From JACADW01 sp963747985 (GTDB lineage Bacteria > Acidobacteriota > UBA6911), in contig CAVVHG010000008.1 in NCBI GenBank assembly GCA_963747985.1, positions 62,001 through 126,000 on the forward strand: a DNA stretch of 64,000 nucleotides. The letters run 5' to 3'. Below are positions 16,831-25,329 of this stretch, one piece after another. Each line of letters starts with the position of its first letter. The stretch's first letter is position 1. The position numbers and the translations under genes were made by a program. The notes beneath the pieces are model-generated. The model was not told the DNA's origin. It searched no databases and saw nothing but the letters and a program-made list of their open reading frames with translations.

Positions 16831-16901
16831 GGTGCCGGGATTTGACTTGAACAGGATCAGAGCATGGGCAACTGAACAGGGACATGAGCATCTCCGGCAC
16901 C
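16831..16901 (-). ncRNA. Structured leader with closing stem and internal direct repeats
   Basis: On the minus strand GGTGCCG (16901-16895) and CGGCACC (16837-16831) form a perfect 7-bp closing stem, 57 nt apart. The interior holds two imperfect copies of ATGCTC...CCTGTTCA, each about 24 nt. The outer stem and the TTCAAGTC segment look tRNA-like, but the T-arm does not pair and there is no anticodon arm, so I do not call a tRNA. It is in the aroF 5' region. Confidence 0.4.
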
Positions 16902-16940
16902 GCGGCCTATCTTACGGATAACACTGAAATTGTCAAGTCA

Positions 16941-17273
16941 TCAGTGGCGATAGTAACGCCGCGGCACGTAGGCACCGTGGCGGCCGCCCTTGTAAGGCTT
17001 CTGGTAGTATGGGCGATAAACCGGCACGGCCCGATAGCGGTATGGAGCATAGTAGTATGGCTGCACTACCGGTGCCGCATATACAACCGGTGGACCGTAG
17101 GCTCGATATACGTATGGGGGCGGAGCGGAGGAATATCCGAAATATCCGTATGCCGGGTAACCGGGATAGCCGAAGCTGAATCCGACGGACCACTGCCCTG
17201 CTGCGGCCGGGGTTGCGCCGGCCAGAATCACCAGCGTAGCTGCACAGAAAAGTGTAAGAACTTTCACTCTCAT
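16941..17273 (-). CDS. Secreted Tyr/Pro-rich low-complexity protein
   Basis: 110 residues. Signal peptide MRVKVLTLFCAATLVILAGA is followed by a region very rich in Tyr, Pro and Gly (PAYGYFGYSSAPPPYVYRAY) and a basic tail (KGGRHGAYVPRRYYRH). ATG 17273 follows a perfect GGAGG ribosome site 7 nt upstream; an earlier in-frame start at 17300 is not needed. Such proteins are found at the outer envelope of many bacteria, but none has a settled role. It is upstream of aroF on the same strand, 240 bp away. Confidence 0.75.
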   Translation of the reverse strand: MRVKVLTLFCAATLVILAGATPAAAGQWSVGFSFGYPGYPAYGYFGYSSAPPPYVYRAYGPPVVYAAPVVQPYYYAPYRYRAVPVYRPYYQKPYKGGRHGAYVPRRYYRH

Positions 17274-17371
17274 GGCGACCCTCCTGTTTCTGCCTTCCAC
17301 TGATGAAGATGCGGTCCCTGAGGAAAAGGTTCATAGCCGCGGACGGGGCAGAAGGCGAAGCGCCCGGAGGG

Positions 17372-18286
17372 TCATTTACGCCGCGGGGCGCCTGCGGGCC
17401 TTTCGCTTTGAGGATGCTGCAGCATGTGGATGAATTTCCCGGCTGCAGGCGACAGCGCGTGCCTGTGCCTGACAATGATCCCGAGGGGGCGCAGGAAGTT
17501 GCGGCGCGCAAACCGCAGTTCGGCCAGTGTTCCGGATTGGACTTCTCTGCGCACGCTCAGTTGCGGGACCACCGAAATCCCGGCACCGATCTCGACGCTG
17601 CGCTTGATGGTCTCGATGTTGTCGAACTCCATCACCACCCGGACCCGGATACCGTGCTCCTTGAAGATGTCATCGATCGCAATGCGGCTGGGGATGTCTT
17701 TTTCGAAAGCGATGAAGTCCTGCCCTTCGAGTTGCTTGATGTCCACCCGCCGGTGCCGGGCGAAGGCATGGTCCGGTGAACAGATCAGTATGAGGCGGTC
17801 CGAGGGCAGCGCAACGACCTCCAGCCCCCTGCGTGTTTTTGGATAGGGAACAATGCCGAAATCGACGCTTCCTGCAAGGCAATCCTCGTAAACCCTGTTT
17901 GCACGGCTGAACTCGATGTGCAGGTTCACCTTGGGATATGTCTTGAGAAAGGCCTTGATGACCTCGGACATCTCATAGATACCAACACTGTAGATCGTCG
18001 CGACGCGCAGGGAGCCGGCCATCTGCTCCCCGACCGATTTCATTTCGAGCTGGGCCTGGCTGAGCCGTTCCAGGATGAGGCGGGCGCCGTCGTACAGGAT
18101 GCGGCCTGCGGGTGTCAGGGATATCGCCCTGCCCTCGCGCACGAACAGCGGTGTCTCAAATCGGGCCTCCAGGCCCCTGATTTGCTGGCTCACGGCAGAC
18201 TGCGTGATGAAGTTGCGGACTGCGGCCTGGGAGAAGCTGCGGCTCTCCACCAGGTCGCAAAAGACCTTCAGAGTCTCGATCTGCAT
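17372..18286 (-). CDS. LysR-family transcriptional regulator (CysB/CysL-like)
   Basis: 304 residues. Residues 1-60 are the winged-helix DNA-binding domain (SFSQAAVRNFITQSAVSQQIRGLE is the helix-turn-helix, about 17-40). The effector domain from residue 90 has RVATIYSVG, NRVYEDCLAGSVDFGIV, DFIAFEKDIPSR and GAGISVVPQ. The general form is that of LysR proteins sensing sulfur or aromatic metabolites; the ligand is unknown. ATG 18286. The gene stands alone with no obvious divergently transcribed target, only an MFS remnant, so it may have lost its regulated partner. Confidence 0.9.
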   Translation of the reverse strand: MQIETLKVFCDLVESRSFSQAAVRNFITQSAVSQQIRGLEARFETPLFVREGRAISLTPAGRILYDGARLILERLSQAQLEMKSVGEQMAGSLRVATIYSVGIYEMSEVIKAFLKTYPKVNLHIEFSRANRVYEDCLAGSVDFGIVPYPKTRRGLEVVALPSDRLILICSPDHAFARHRRVDIKQLEGQDFIAFEKDIPSRIAIDDIFKEHGIRVRVVMEFDNIETIKRSVEIGAGISVVPQLSVRREVQSGTLAELRFARRNFLRPLGIIVRHRHALSPAAGKFIHMLQHPQSERPAGAPRRK

Positions 18287-18365
18287 GGCCTGTAGTCTCG
18301 CTCAGGGCACCCGGCCCGCCCCCCGACGCGGAGAAGGCAAGGGCCAGCCTCCGATCCCGGCTGAA

Positions 18366-18394
18366 ATATTAGTCCATCTGATTCTATGTATCAA
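18366..18394 (-). promoter_or_regulatory. Promoter with overlapping LysR-type palindrome
   Basis: On the minus strand TTGATA (18394-18389), a 17-bp spacer and TAATAT (18371-18366) resemble a sigma-70 promoter with a 73-nt leader to the regulator's ATG. The interrupted palindrome TGAT-N7-ATCA at 18379-18393 overlaps the -35 box, as expected for LysR autoregulation. CTTAT is also repeated at 18396 and 18409. The stretch is visibly AT-rich against the surrounding GC. Confidence 0.4.
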
Positions 18395-18510
18395 ACTTAT
18401 TCATTTCACTTATCGGAGCCGAGTCCTGTATCTATTTGTCCCCGAAGGCCACGTATTCATAACGCGGGAGCCTCGAATTCATTTCATTCATTTTCTCAGA
18501 GGCATCAAAT

Positions 18511-18536
18511 GAGACCCGGCGGTTTCGCCGGGTCTC
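18511..18536. other. Perfect 11-bp hairpin without T-tract
   Basis: GAGACCCGGCG and CGCCGGGTCTC form a perfect 11-bp stem around a GTTT loop. There is no convincing run of T on either side, so it is not a classic terminator. It marks the border between the AT-rich LysR promoter region and the MFS remnant. Function unknown. Confidence 0.5.
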
Positions 18537-18639
18537 GCGCTCCAGTCCGCCGCCCGCCCTCCCGCTTCAAGCGCTCGTCCGCGTCTGCCTCGCAGGGCTG
18601 CAGCAGGGCCGGACATGCCTGCATTCTTCCGGGACTCGG

Positions 18640-18870
18640 TCTTGCCTGCGGCATGGCCCCCGGTACATACTACCCTGGCCTCAGCACGATCGCAGCTGAG
18701 CCTCCATCTGTTGTCCCCGGCCTTGGGGATCTTCGCTGGTCCGCTGATCCGGGGCGCCGTGGCTGATCGCGCTGGGTACGGTCCGATGTTCCTGTCTGCC
18801 GGTTTGCCGATGGCCGCGGGCGCTTGCACGTTAGCATTCTCGCGCACAGCGCGAGTCCGATCCCGGGCCT
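18640..18870 (+). pseudogene. Probable remnant of an MFS transporter
   Basis: A short plus-strand frame contains LGIFAGPLIRGAVADRAGYG and MFLSAGLPMAAGACTLAF, which resemble the loop and following transmembrane helix of a major-facilitator transporter (GPLxGGxxADRxGY pattern). Only about two helices remain, there is no ribosome site, and sequence before and after does not continue the fold. It is likely a gene fragment. Similarity of such short hydrophobic sequence can be accidental, hence the low score. Confidence 0.35.
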
Positions 18871-18928
18871 GACGGTGGAAGGGGCATCCCGCAGGGAGCG
18901 GCCTCCCTGATTCGACCAGGCTGATGAG

Positions 18929-19861
18929 GTGCCCGCGGTGCTGCGCGCGATTTTCGTCACCACATGCTTGTCTGCGTTATGCCTTGGCCAGCCGTCGCTC
19001 CGAAGCGAACCTGCGCCGGGGCCCGGTGTCCCTTTCACCCCCTCGACACCGGCCGCCCTCAGGACGTTCTGGCTCGACTTCCACGCAAACCGCCTGTGCC
19101 AGGATATCGACGCGGTTTTCGTGTTTCACGCGGACGGGTTGGAAGTCTGGTGCCTGACAGACAATCAGAAGAGTCTTGATCGGTTGAAGCGCATGGCCGC
19201 ACCACTCTCGCCCCCGTACCGGGTGGAGTTCTATGTAACCCGCCCGCAGGCGGAGCGAGACAAAGGAGAGGAGGGCGGACCACCGCCCGGTCTCTGGAAC
19301 AACCAGGAATTGCGCTCGTTCCTGGGCGACATAATCGAGGAGCATCGGCATTCCGCTCCCACGTCCCTGTCCGGCGTCGATGATGCAATGTTTACGCTGA
19401 CGAACCGGATACAGATGTTCGCCGACCAGATGCTGCAGCTTAGCCAGCGGCTGGAGAGTTACGCAATGGATCTCGAGGGCCTTTCGGCTGTGGCATTTGA
19501 TCCTGCTTACGCAGCGGCCGATCGGACCAGGGCGCGGACGCTCTGCGCGCTGCACGCTTCCGCTATCGATGAGTGCGCGTCGAAGCTCGACCAGAATCTG
19601 CGACAGGCGTTGCCGCCGCCTGCAAAGTCCGTCAAGTCCGAACGGAGAGGGGATGAGATGCACTCGGCAGCCTCACCTCGGGACACGGCGGCAGAGATCG
19701 CCCGCCAGGGACACAAGATGGCCCACAGGGTCTACCGGTTCATCTATCCTGACCATTTCACCGTCGGGATTGCCGATTTGAGAGAGCCCGGTCTGCTGGA
19801 GTCGCTGGCTGCACTCCGCCGGTTGGCGGCCGATTTCCAGCACAAGCTCAAGAAGGGTTGA
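18929..19861 (+). CDS. Probable exported protein of unknown function
   Basis: 310 residues from a GTG at 18929 (weak GATGAG-like ribosome site). The first 20 residues (MPAVLRAIFVTTCLSALCLG) look like a signal peptide. The mature protein has no repeat; DIDAVFVFHADGLEVWCLTDN near residue 60-80, then a helical region (RIQMFADQMLQLSQRLESYA, about 160-180) that could form a coiled coil, and a C-terminal Arg/Lys helix. I do not recognise a family. The gene is alone between the LysR region and the ADOP permease. Confidence 0.55.
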   Translation: MPAVLRAIFVTTCLSALCLGQPSLRSEPAPGPGVPFTPSTPAALRTFWLDFHANRLCQDIDAVFVFHADGLEVWCLTDNQKSLDRLKRMAAPLSPPYRVEFYVTRPQAERDKGEEGGPPPGLWNNQELRSFLGDIIEEHRHSAPTSLSGVDDAMFTLTNRIQMFADQMLQLSQRLESYAMDLEGLSAVAFDPAYAAADRTRARTLCALHASAIDECASKLDQNLRQALPPPAKSVKSERRGDEMHSAASPRDTAAEIARQGHKMAHRVYRFIYPDHFTVGIADLREPGLLESLAALRRLAADFQHKLKKG

Positions 19862-19973
19862 GGCCCCGACCCGCGAGGCCGGCCAACACGCAATCCGATC
19901 ACTCCGCGGACAGCAGATCGCCGTGACTGAATCGGCCGTCAGGGGAAACACCGCCATGTGAACCGCGAAAACC

Positions 19974-22400
19974 CTACTCCTGTCTCAGCGCTGCCACCGG
20001 GTCCACTCCTATGGCGCGTCGCGCGGGGAGGAAGGACGCGGCAAGGCCGATCGAAGCCAGCAGGAGACCCCCTGCTGCCATCGTCGCCGGATCGCCGGGG
20101 CTGATCTCGTAGAGAAGGCTGGTCAGGATTCTGCCGGTCAAAAGCGCACCCGCCAGACCCGCAACCAGTCCCAGCGTGACCGGCATCATGGCCTGCCTCA
20201 GAACCATCCTGTAGACGTCGCCTCCCCGCGCACCAAGGGCCATGCGAATGCCGATCTCGTTGGCGCGCCGCGCCACTGAGTACGAAACGACGCCGTAGAT
20301 CCCCAGGAAGGCGAGGAGCAGCGCTGTTCCCGCGAAAGCAGCAGCCAGCAGCATCTGGAAGCGGCGTTCGGCAACGGATTGTTCGAGTACTTCCTGCATC
20401 GTACGGATTCCGGCCAGCGGAACATCGAGATCGACGCTGCGCAGTGCACTGCGGACCGCACCGATGATGGAGCGCGGGTCGCCTGCCGCACGGGTCACCA
20501 GCTTCACCCGCACAGGAGCCCACTCCCAGTAAGGCCTATAGAGCATGGCTACGGCGGGTTTGTGGGCTTCGGCCCGAACATCGCGGGCCACGCCGATCAC
20601 CTCCCGCGCCGCGCCGCCGTCCAACACCTTGCGGCCGACAGGCTCCTGTTCGTGCCATAGCATGCGGGCGAGGCGCTCGGAAACGATCACTACTTCCCGG
20701 TGGTCGTTGTCGGTGAAGGAGCGCCCGGCCAGGAGAGGCACACCCATCGTCCGCAGGTAGTCGGGACTGACGAAGCGAACGTTCGCAGTCGGCTTCTCAA
20801 AATCCGGAGCCGTGTCACCGGGCAGCGAGACCTTGTCGATCCATGTCTCGCCTTCCAGCGGCAGCGTGGTGCTGATCGCTGCAGAGAGCACCCCGGACTC
20901 CGTTGCCAGTCGGTCCAGCAGGCGCTTGTAGAAATCATTGCGTTGCTCATCCCTGCCGTATTTCGCGGGTGGGATCTGGATCTCCGCCGCAAGCACCGTC
21001 GGTGCGCGGAAGCCCTTTTCTGCACGCATGACGCGAGAGAAACTCGTCATCAGCAAGGCTGCGGTAACGAGGAGCACCGCACTGAGGCAGACCTCGGCCG
21101 TCACCAGCGCGTTCCGCAGACGCAGGCCGCCGGCGCCCGCGGTCGCAGTCCTCCCGCCGGCCTTGAGCGCAACTTGAGGGTCGGTCCGGGCGGCACGCCA
21201 GGCCGGCCCGAGCCCGAACAGCAAACTCGCCACCGCGGTGATGCCCAGCGCATAGAGCATAACGTGCATGTCGAGTCGCACTTCCTCGAGACGCGGGATA
21301 TCCGCCGGAGCGTTCGCGAGCAGCGTCGCGAGCACCGCAGCCGCAAGCGCCACACCCAGCGCGCCGCCGAGCAGGGCAATCAGCACCGCCTGCGTAAGCC
21401 CCTGCCTCAACAAGCGGCCCCGGCCTGCCCCCAGAGCGATCCGGATGGCCGACTCATGCCACTGCCGCTCCGCGCGAACCAGCATCAGGTTCGCCAGGTT
21501 GACGCACGCGATCAGCAACACCGAACCTACGGCCCCAAGCAGCACCATCAGCCCCAGCCGCGACTTGCCGGCCATGGCATCGAGCAAGGGGAGCGCCAGC
21601 GCCTGCAGTCCCACCTTCTCACCGGCCATCTTCTCCAGTTGCCCGGCAGCGACGTTCATCTCCGCAACTGCCTGCGCGATTGACACGCCTCGCTTGAGCC
21701 GCGCGACGACGTTGTAGTTGAACCGGCCCATCAACTCCCCGAGAGCGTCTTTGGTGAACACCAGCGGGAGGTACATTTCCGGCCTGGCGGCGTTTGACCT
21801 TCCAATCTCCATCACCTGCAGGCTGGGAAAATCAAGCCAGGCAGGCAGCACCCCCACAACGGTGACCACCTGGCTGTTCAGGCGGATGGTCCGACCGATG
21901 ATTCCCGCATCGGAATGAAACCGCCGTCGCCAAAACCCGCAGCTGAGCACCGCCACGCCATCCTTGCCCTCCTGGTCTTCGCCATCCAGAAAGGTGCGCC
22001 CGAGCAGTGGGTCGACGCCGAGAGTACGGAACATGTCGGCTGACACACGCATAGCATCCAACTGTTCGGCCTCATCGCCGCCGGTCAGTGTCGCACTGAC
22101 CGGCTCCATCGCCGAAAGTCGCTCGAAGGATCTCAGCAGTCGGCGCCACTCGACAAAGTGGCGGGCACTTACCGGAAGCGTCGGGTACCTCTGCGCCATT
22201 GCCGGCACCACTTCGCGCAAGGACACCAGGCGATCCGGCTCGAAGTACGGCAGCGGGCGCAACAGGACCCCGTTGACGATCGAGAAGATCGCGGTGTTTG
22301 CCCCGACGCCTACTGCGACCGTCAGGATGGCAACAGCAGCGAAACCGGGCTCGTGAAGCAGCGTGCGCACGGCATGGCGCAGGTCGTTCCAGGAGCTCAT
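19974..22400 (-). CDS. ADOP-family MacB/FtsX-type permease
   Basis: 808 residues. The layout is that of acidobacterial duplicated orphan permeases: an N-terminal helix (FAAVAILTVAVGVGANTAIF), a MacB_PCD periplasmic domain, a three-helix FtsX domain (GLMVLLGAVGSVLLIACVNL, LIALLGGALG, ALGITAVASLLFGLGPAWRA), then a second copy of the same pair ending YGVVSYSVARRANEIGIRMALGARGGDVYRM. The family usually lacks its own ATPase gene and none is next to it here. Such proteins are thought to export lipoproteins, peptides or drugs. ATG 22400 has AGGAGG 4 nt upstream. Confidence 0.92.
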   Translation of the reverse strand: MSSWNDLRHAVRTLLHEPGFAAVAILTVAVGVGANTAIFSIVNGVLLRPLPYFEPDRLVSLREVVPAMAQRYPTLPVSARHFVEWRRLLRSFERLSAMEPVSATLTGGDEAEQLDAMRVSADMFRTLGVDPLLGRTFLDGEDQEGKDGVAVLSCGFWRRRFHSDAGIIGRTIRLNSQVVTVVGVLPAWLDFPSLQVMEIGRSNAARPEMYLPLVFTKDALGELMGRFNYNVVARLKRGVSIAQAVAEMNVAAGQLEKMAGEKVGLQALALPLLDAMAGKSRLGLMVLLGAVGSVLLIACVNLANLMLVRAERQWHESAIRIALGAGRGRLLRQGLTQAVLIALLGGALGVALAAAVLATLLANAPADIPRLEEVRLDMHVMLYALGITAVASLLFGLGPAWRAARTDPQVALKAGGRTATAGAGGLRLRNALVTAEVCLSAVLLVTAALLMTSFSRVMRAEKGFRAPTVLAAEIQIPPAKYGRDEQRNDFYKRLLDRLATESGVLSAAISTTLPLEGETWIDKVSLPGDTAPDFEKPTANVRFVSPDYLRTMGVPLLAGRSFTDNDHREVVIVSERLARMLWHEQEPVGRKVLDGGAAREVIGVARDVRAEAHKPAVAMLYRPYWEWAPVRVKLVTRAAGDPRSIIGAVRSALRSVDLDVPLAGIRTMQEVLEQSVAERRFQMLLAAAFAGTALLLAFLGIYGVVSYSVARRANEIGIRMALGARGGDVYRMVLRQAMMPVTLGLVAGLAGALLTGRILTSLLYEISPGDPATMAAGGLLLASIGLAASFLPARRAIGVDPVAALRQE

Positions 22401-22625
22401 GACACCTCCTGGAACTATTAACGCCAAAACTGCGGGAATTGTTCGGGTGAAGTTCGTAGCGCCGGGTGAAGCCCCGCCGGTAACCGGCTGCAGGGAGACG
22501 TTTGGCGCGCCGTTTCCGGATGAACGCGAGTACTGGCGGGGGGCGTCGCGCGGGATCGGGGGCAGACAAATGCCTGCCGAGCGCGGAAAATCCCGGTGTA
22601 AGGTCGCGGCAGCGTAATGTGCCCG

Positions 22626-23720
22626 CTACCGCACTCGCCCCCGACCCGCGACAGGCCAGTGCTCGACGACCTCCCCGTCCCGGACTCCCCAGACCTCGTC
22701 GTGCATGTTGACCGTAGTGCACACATGGTTGGGGATGAAGTGCAGCCTGTCGCCGACCTTCAACTCTCCCGGGCAGGCTTCTATGTTGAGATGACCATGC
22801 TCTTCCGACATGGATTCGAGGATGATCTCGGGGTGCTCGACGGACAGGCCGAAACCCCGCCCCTCGCCTCCGCGCAGCAGGTCGCTCGAAAAAGTCTTGG
22901 ACCCCCCGTCGATGACCGCTCGTCCCTTGACGGCAACACTCACGACCGTGACATGCACCTTCACGGCGCAGCGGGACAACTCCGTGGCGCCGATAGTCAC
23001 GGTATTCATATCGTTGAATACATAGGTGCCGGGACGGATTTCCGTCACGGTCTTCATCAGGTGGCTCTGGAGAGCCGTCGGCGTGGAACCACCGCTCACC
23101 ACCCGCACCTGGATGCCGGATCGGTACAGTTTTTCCTGCGCTTCCTGCAGCCTGGCATCGATCTGGCCAAGCACCGGAGCCTGTTCGCCGGGTGGCAGCC
23201 TGATCTGACCCGGGAAGAACATGAATCCGAGGAACTCGATGTTGGGAAGCCGGGTCATTTGGTGAGCCAGGGCGGCCAGGTCGTCGGGCGTCTGGACCCC
23301 GCATCGGCGAAGACCGGCGTCCATTTCCGCCAGAAGCCTGATGGTCAAGCCTGCGCGTCGCGCTGCCCCGGATATGCCCAGCGCGACATCGGCCGAGTCA
23401 GTGGAAACCGTGACACGCCCCCGTCGGGCCAGCTCTGCGAGTCGATCGAGCTTCCCTGACCCTACAATCGGATATGCTACGAGGATGTCATCGAGGCCTT
23501 CCCGGGCCATGATCTCCGCTTCTCCCAGTTTCGCGACCGTGATACCACGTGCCCCGGCCCGGATCTGCATACGGGCGATCTCCGGGATCTTGTGGGTCTT
23601 CGTGTGGGGTCGCAGGCTGAGGCCGTGTTGCGCGCAGTAGGCGGCCATTTCACTCAGGTTCCTGTCCAGGATGTCCAGATCGACTACTACCGCAGGCGTG
23701 TCAAGCTCGGATATATGCAT
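22626..23720 (-). CDS. D-threonine-aldolase-like PLP enzyme (alanine racemase N-terminal fold)
   Basis: 364 residues. The fold-type III barrel carries the PLP lysine in RPHTKTHKIPEIAR (about residues 37-50) and the C-terminal DSD1-like domain carries HVCTTVNMHDEVWG near residue 330, the metal-binding His/Asp pattern. The family includes D-threonine aldolase and D-serine dehydratase, which split or dehydrate D-beta-hydroxy amino acids using a divalent metal. The exact substrate is not fixed by the sequence. ATG 23720; a Gly-rich GGGGG run lies upstream. It is separated by 45 bp from the regulator gene. Confidence 0.85.
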   Translation of the reverse strand: MHISELDTPAVVVDLDILDRNLSEMAAYCAQHGLSLRPHTKTHKIPEIARMQIRAGARGITVAKLGEAEIMAREGLDDILVAYPIVGSGKLDRLAELARRGRVTVSTDSADVALGISGAARRAGLTIRLLAEMDAGLRRCGVQTPDDLAALAHQMTRLPNIEFLGFMFFPGQIRLPPGEQAPVLGQIDARLQEAQEKLYRSGIQVRVVSGGSTPTALQSHLMKTVTEIRPGTYVFNDMNTVTIGATELSRCAVKVHVTVVSVAVKGRAVIDGGSKTFSSDLLRGGEGRGFGLSVEHPEIILESMSEEHGHLNIEACPGELKVGDRLHFIPNHVCTTVNMHDEVWGVRDGEVVEHWPVAGRGRVR

Positions 23721-23765
23721 GTCGGTTACCCCCCTTGCGTAAGCGGCAGGATCGGGTTGAATCTA

Positions 23766-23963
23766 TCACGGAGTCCCGGCACTTGAGTCATGGTTCCGGC
23801 CAGCCGGGCGCCCCCGCGACTTCATGCGACTGCGGAGCAGCGCCTGTCGAAGCAGAAATTCGATCTGGCCGTTGAGGCTGCGGAACTCATCCGCAGCCCA
23901 ACAGCGCAGTTCCTCGAAGTCTTCGGCGTCGAGGCGCAGGAGGAATGTCTTTCGTTCTCCCAT
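23766..23963 (-). CDS. Arc-like ribbon-helix-helix DNA-binding protein
   Basis: 65 residues, MGERKTFLLRLDAEDFEEL forming the DNA-contact strand and first helix and FRSLNGQIEFLLRQALLRSR the second helix, followed by a basic tail. This is the Arc/MetJ-type fold; dimers bind short palindromes. Its ATG at 23963 lies one nucleotide beyond the SPFH stop, so the pair is translationally coupled. It is a candidate regulator of its own operon, through the palindrome at 24862-24876. Confidence 0.75.
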   Translation of the reverse strand: MGERKTFLLRLDAEDFEELRCWAADEFRSLNGQIEFLLRQALLRSRMKSRGRPAGRNHDSSAGTP

Positions 23964-23964
23964 G

Positions 23965-24834
23965 TCACTGATAGATCGTGCCGGTATTCACAACCGGTTG
24001 AGTCGCCCGATCGCCGCACAGGACTACGAGCAGGTTGCTGACCATCGCAGCCCGGCGTTCCTCGTCGAGTTCGACTACCTTGTTTTTCGAAAGCAGGTCG
24101 AGTGCCATCTCCACCATGCCGACTGCTCCCTCGACGATCTTCTGCCGCGCGGCGATGATGGCCGAGGCCTGCTGCCTCTGCAGCATTACCGCGGCGATCT
24201 CGGGGGCGTACGCCAGGTGGCTTATGCGTGCTTCCATCACCTCGACACCGGCTTTTGCCAGCCGCTCCTGGATTTCCTTCTTCAGATGGGCTGCAACGAT
24301 GGCGGTCTGGCCGCGAAGCGAAGTGATGGCCTCGTCATGGGAGTCGTACGGGTAGGCCGTAGCCAGGTTCCGCAATGCCGCTTCACTCTGAACATGAACA
24401 TAGTCTTCGTAGTGATCCACTTCAAACGCCGCTTCGGCCGTATCCACGACATTCCAGACCACTACGGCAGCGATCTCAATCGGGTTGCCGTCATGGTCGT
24501 TGACTTTGAGGTGCGCGGTCTCGAAGTTGCGCACGCGCAGAGATATCGCCTTCCTGCCGGTAAAGGGATTCACCCAGTGCAGCCCGGGTGTCCGGACCGT
24601 CCCGGTGTATTTCCCGAACAACTGGACGACGACGCCCTGATTCGGATGAACGACGAAGAGCCCGGCAAAACAGATCCCATCCGCAACCATCCACAGGATG
24701 GCAAGCAGGGTTCCAACGGGCTCCCTGCTCCTGATAAAGACGCTCAGGAGATAAATCAGCAAACCAAGGATAATGATCAACGCCAACAAAGTAGCAATTC
24801 CCGGCAACGTGCCTCGCGATTTTTCCTGTATCAC
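23965..24834 (-). CDS. SPFH/stomatin-prohibitin domain membrane protein
   Basis: 289 residues. Two membrane segments (about 12-34 and 42-63, the second in GTLLAILWMVADGICFAGLF) anchor the protein, then the SPFH core follows: VVHPNQGVVVQLFGKYTGT, NPFTGRK, RVRNFETAHLKVNDHDGNPI, VVDTAEAAFEVDHYEDYVHVQSE (residues about 140-162) and a helical C-terminus with AIIAARQKIVEGAVGMVEMAL. Stomatin-like proteins organise membrane microdomains or partner with NfeD-type proteases; no such protease is adjacent. GTG 24834 has AGGAGG 6 nt upstream. Confidence 0.88.
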   Translation of the reverse strand: MIQEKSRGTLPGIATLLALIIILGLLIYLLSVFIRSREPVGTLLAILWMVADGICFAGLFVVHPNQGVVVQLFGKYTGTVRTPGLHWVNPFTGRKAISLRVRNFETAHLKVNDHDGNPIEIAAVVVWNVVDTAEAAFEVDHYEDYVHVQSEAALRNLATAYPYDSHDEAITSLRGQTAIVAAHLKKEIQERLAKAGVEVMEARISHLAYAPEIAAVMLQRQQASAIIAARQKIVEGAVGMVEMALDLLSKNKVVELDEERRAAMVSNLLVVLCGDRATQPVVNTGTIYQ

Positions 24835-24861
24835 GGATGACCTCCTTATGGTCGTCGGTTT

Positions 24862-24892
24862 ATATCATAATGATATTACATTGATATGTCAC
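24862..24892 (-). promoter_or_regulatory. Promoter and operator of the SPFH-RHH operon
   Basis: On the minus strand GTGACA (24892-24887), a 17-bp spacer and TATGAT (24869-24864) fit sigma-70 -35 and -10 boxes (5/6 each). The perfect inverted repeat ATATCAT-A-ATGATAT at 24862-24876 covers the -10 box and TGATAT recurs at 24882. An Arc-like regulator binding there would block the promoter, so autoregulation is likely. Confidence 0.5.
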
Positions 24893-24938
24893 GTCTATTC
24901 GATTCACGTTGGGGAACGCGATCAGATTTCCGCATTCA

Positions 24939-24971
24939 GCTGAAAGCTGAAGGCTGATTGCTGAGAGCTGA
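24939..24971. repeat. 7-bp tandem repeat
   Basis: Five imperfect units of GCTGAnn (GCTGAAA, GCTGAAG, GCTGATT, GCTGAGA, GCTGA) lie back to back in the divergent gap between the SPFH operon and the membrane-protein gene. Such arrays expand and contract by slippage. No coding function is seen. Confidence 0.6.
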
Positions 24972-25002
24972 CGATACTGGTCTGTGATATTACTTGTCGC
25001 AT

Positions 25003-25329
25003 ATGAGTGACCAGGAACCCGGCACTCTCAAGAGAGAGGAAGACGATCTGACTGAAGACATGATAGTGTCTTCCAGGAGAAGGACCCGGATGAACGCCGT
25101 GGTTCTGTTACTGGTCTTTGGCCTGCTGACATTCGCGCCGCAGCCCTGGGCGGTGTTCGCGCCGCTGCTCCTGCTCATCCCGCTTCTTCAGGCCGTCAGG
25201 GACAGGATGCGTCGCAGCTCTTCCCCGCACGGCGGCACGCATTCGCCTGAGGCGGGTTCATACCCGGAACCATACGGCGCGGAGCCGCGCGATCCTAAAG
25301 ATCCTCGCCGTTACCGGCCCATCGGGTAG
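25003..25329 (+). CDS. Small membrane protein of unknown function
   Basis: 108 residues. An acidic N-terminus is followed by a basic SSRRRTRMN patch and a hydrophobic hairpin (AVVLLLVFGLLTF and AVFAPLLLLIPLLQ, about residues 35-65), then a basic Pro/Ser/Arg-rich cytoplasmic tail. ATG 25003 is chosen over the TTG at 24994. No clear ribosome site is seen. The gene is divergent from the SPFH operon and carries no motif I recognise. Confidence 0.5.
   Translation: MSDQEPGTLKREEDDLTEDMIVSSRRRTRMNAVVLLLVFGLLTFAPQPWAVFAPLLLLIPLLQAVRDRMRRSSSPHGGTHSPEAGSYPEPYGAEPRDPKDPRRYRPIG

Noticed and set aside
16831..16901. tRNA gene on the minus strand
   Set aside because: A 7-bp acceptor-like stem and a TTCAAGT segment are present, but the T-arm does not pair, the D-arm lacks GG and no anticodon arm can be drawn.
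18511..18536. Rho-independent terminator
   Set aside because: The stem is perfect, but no T-run follows on either strand.
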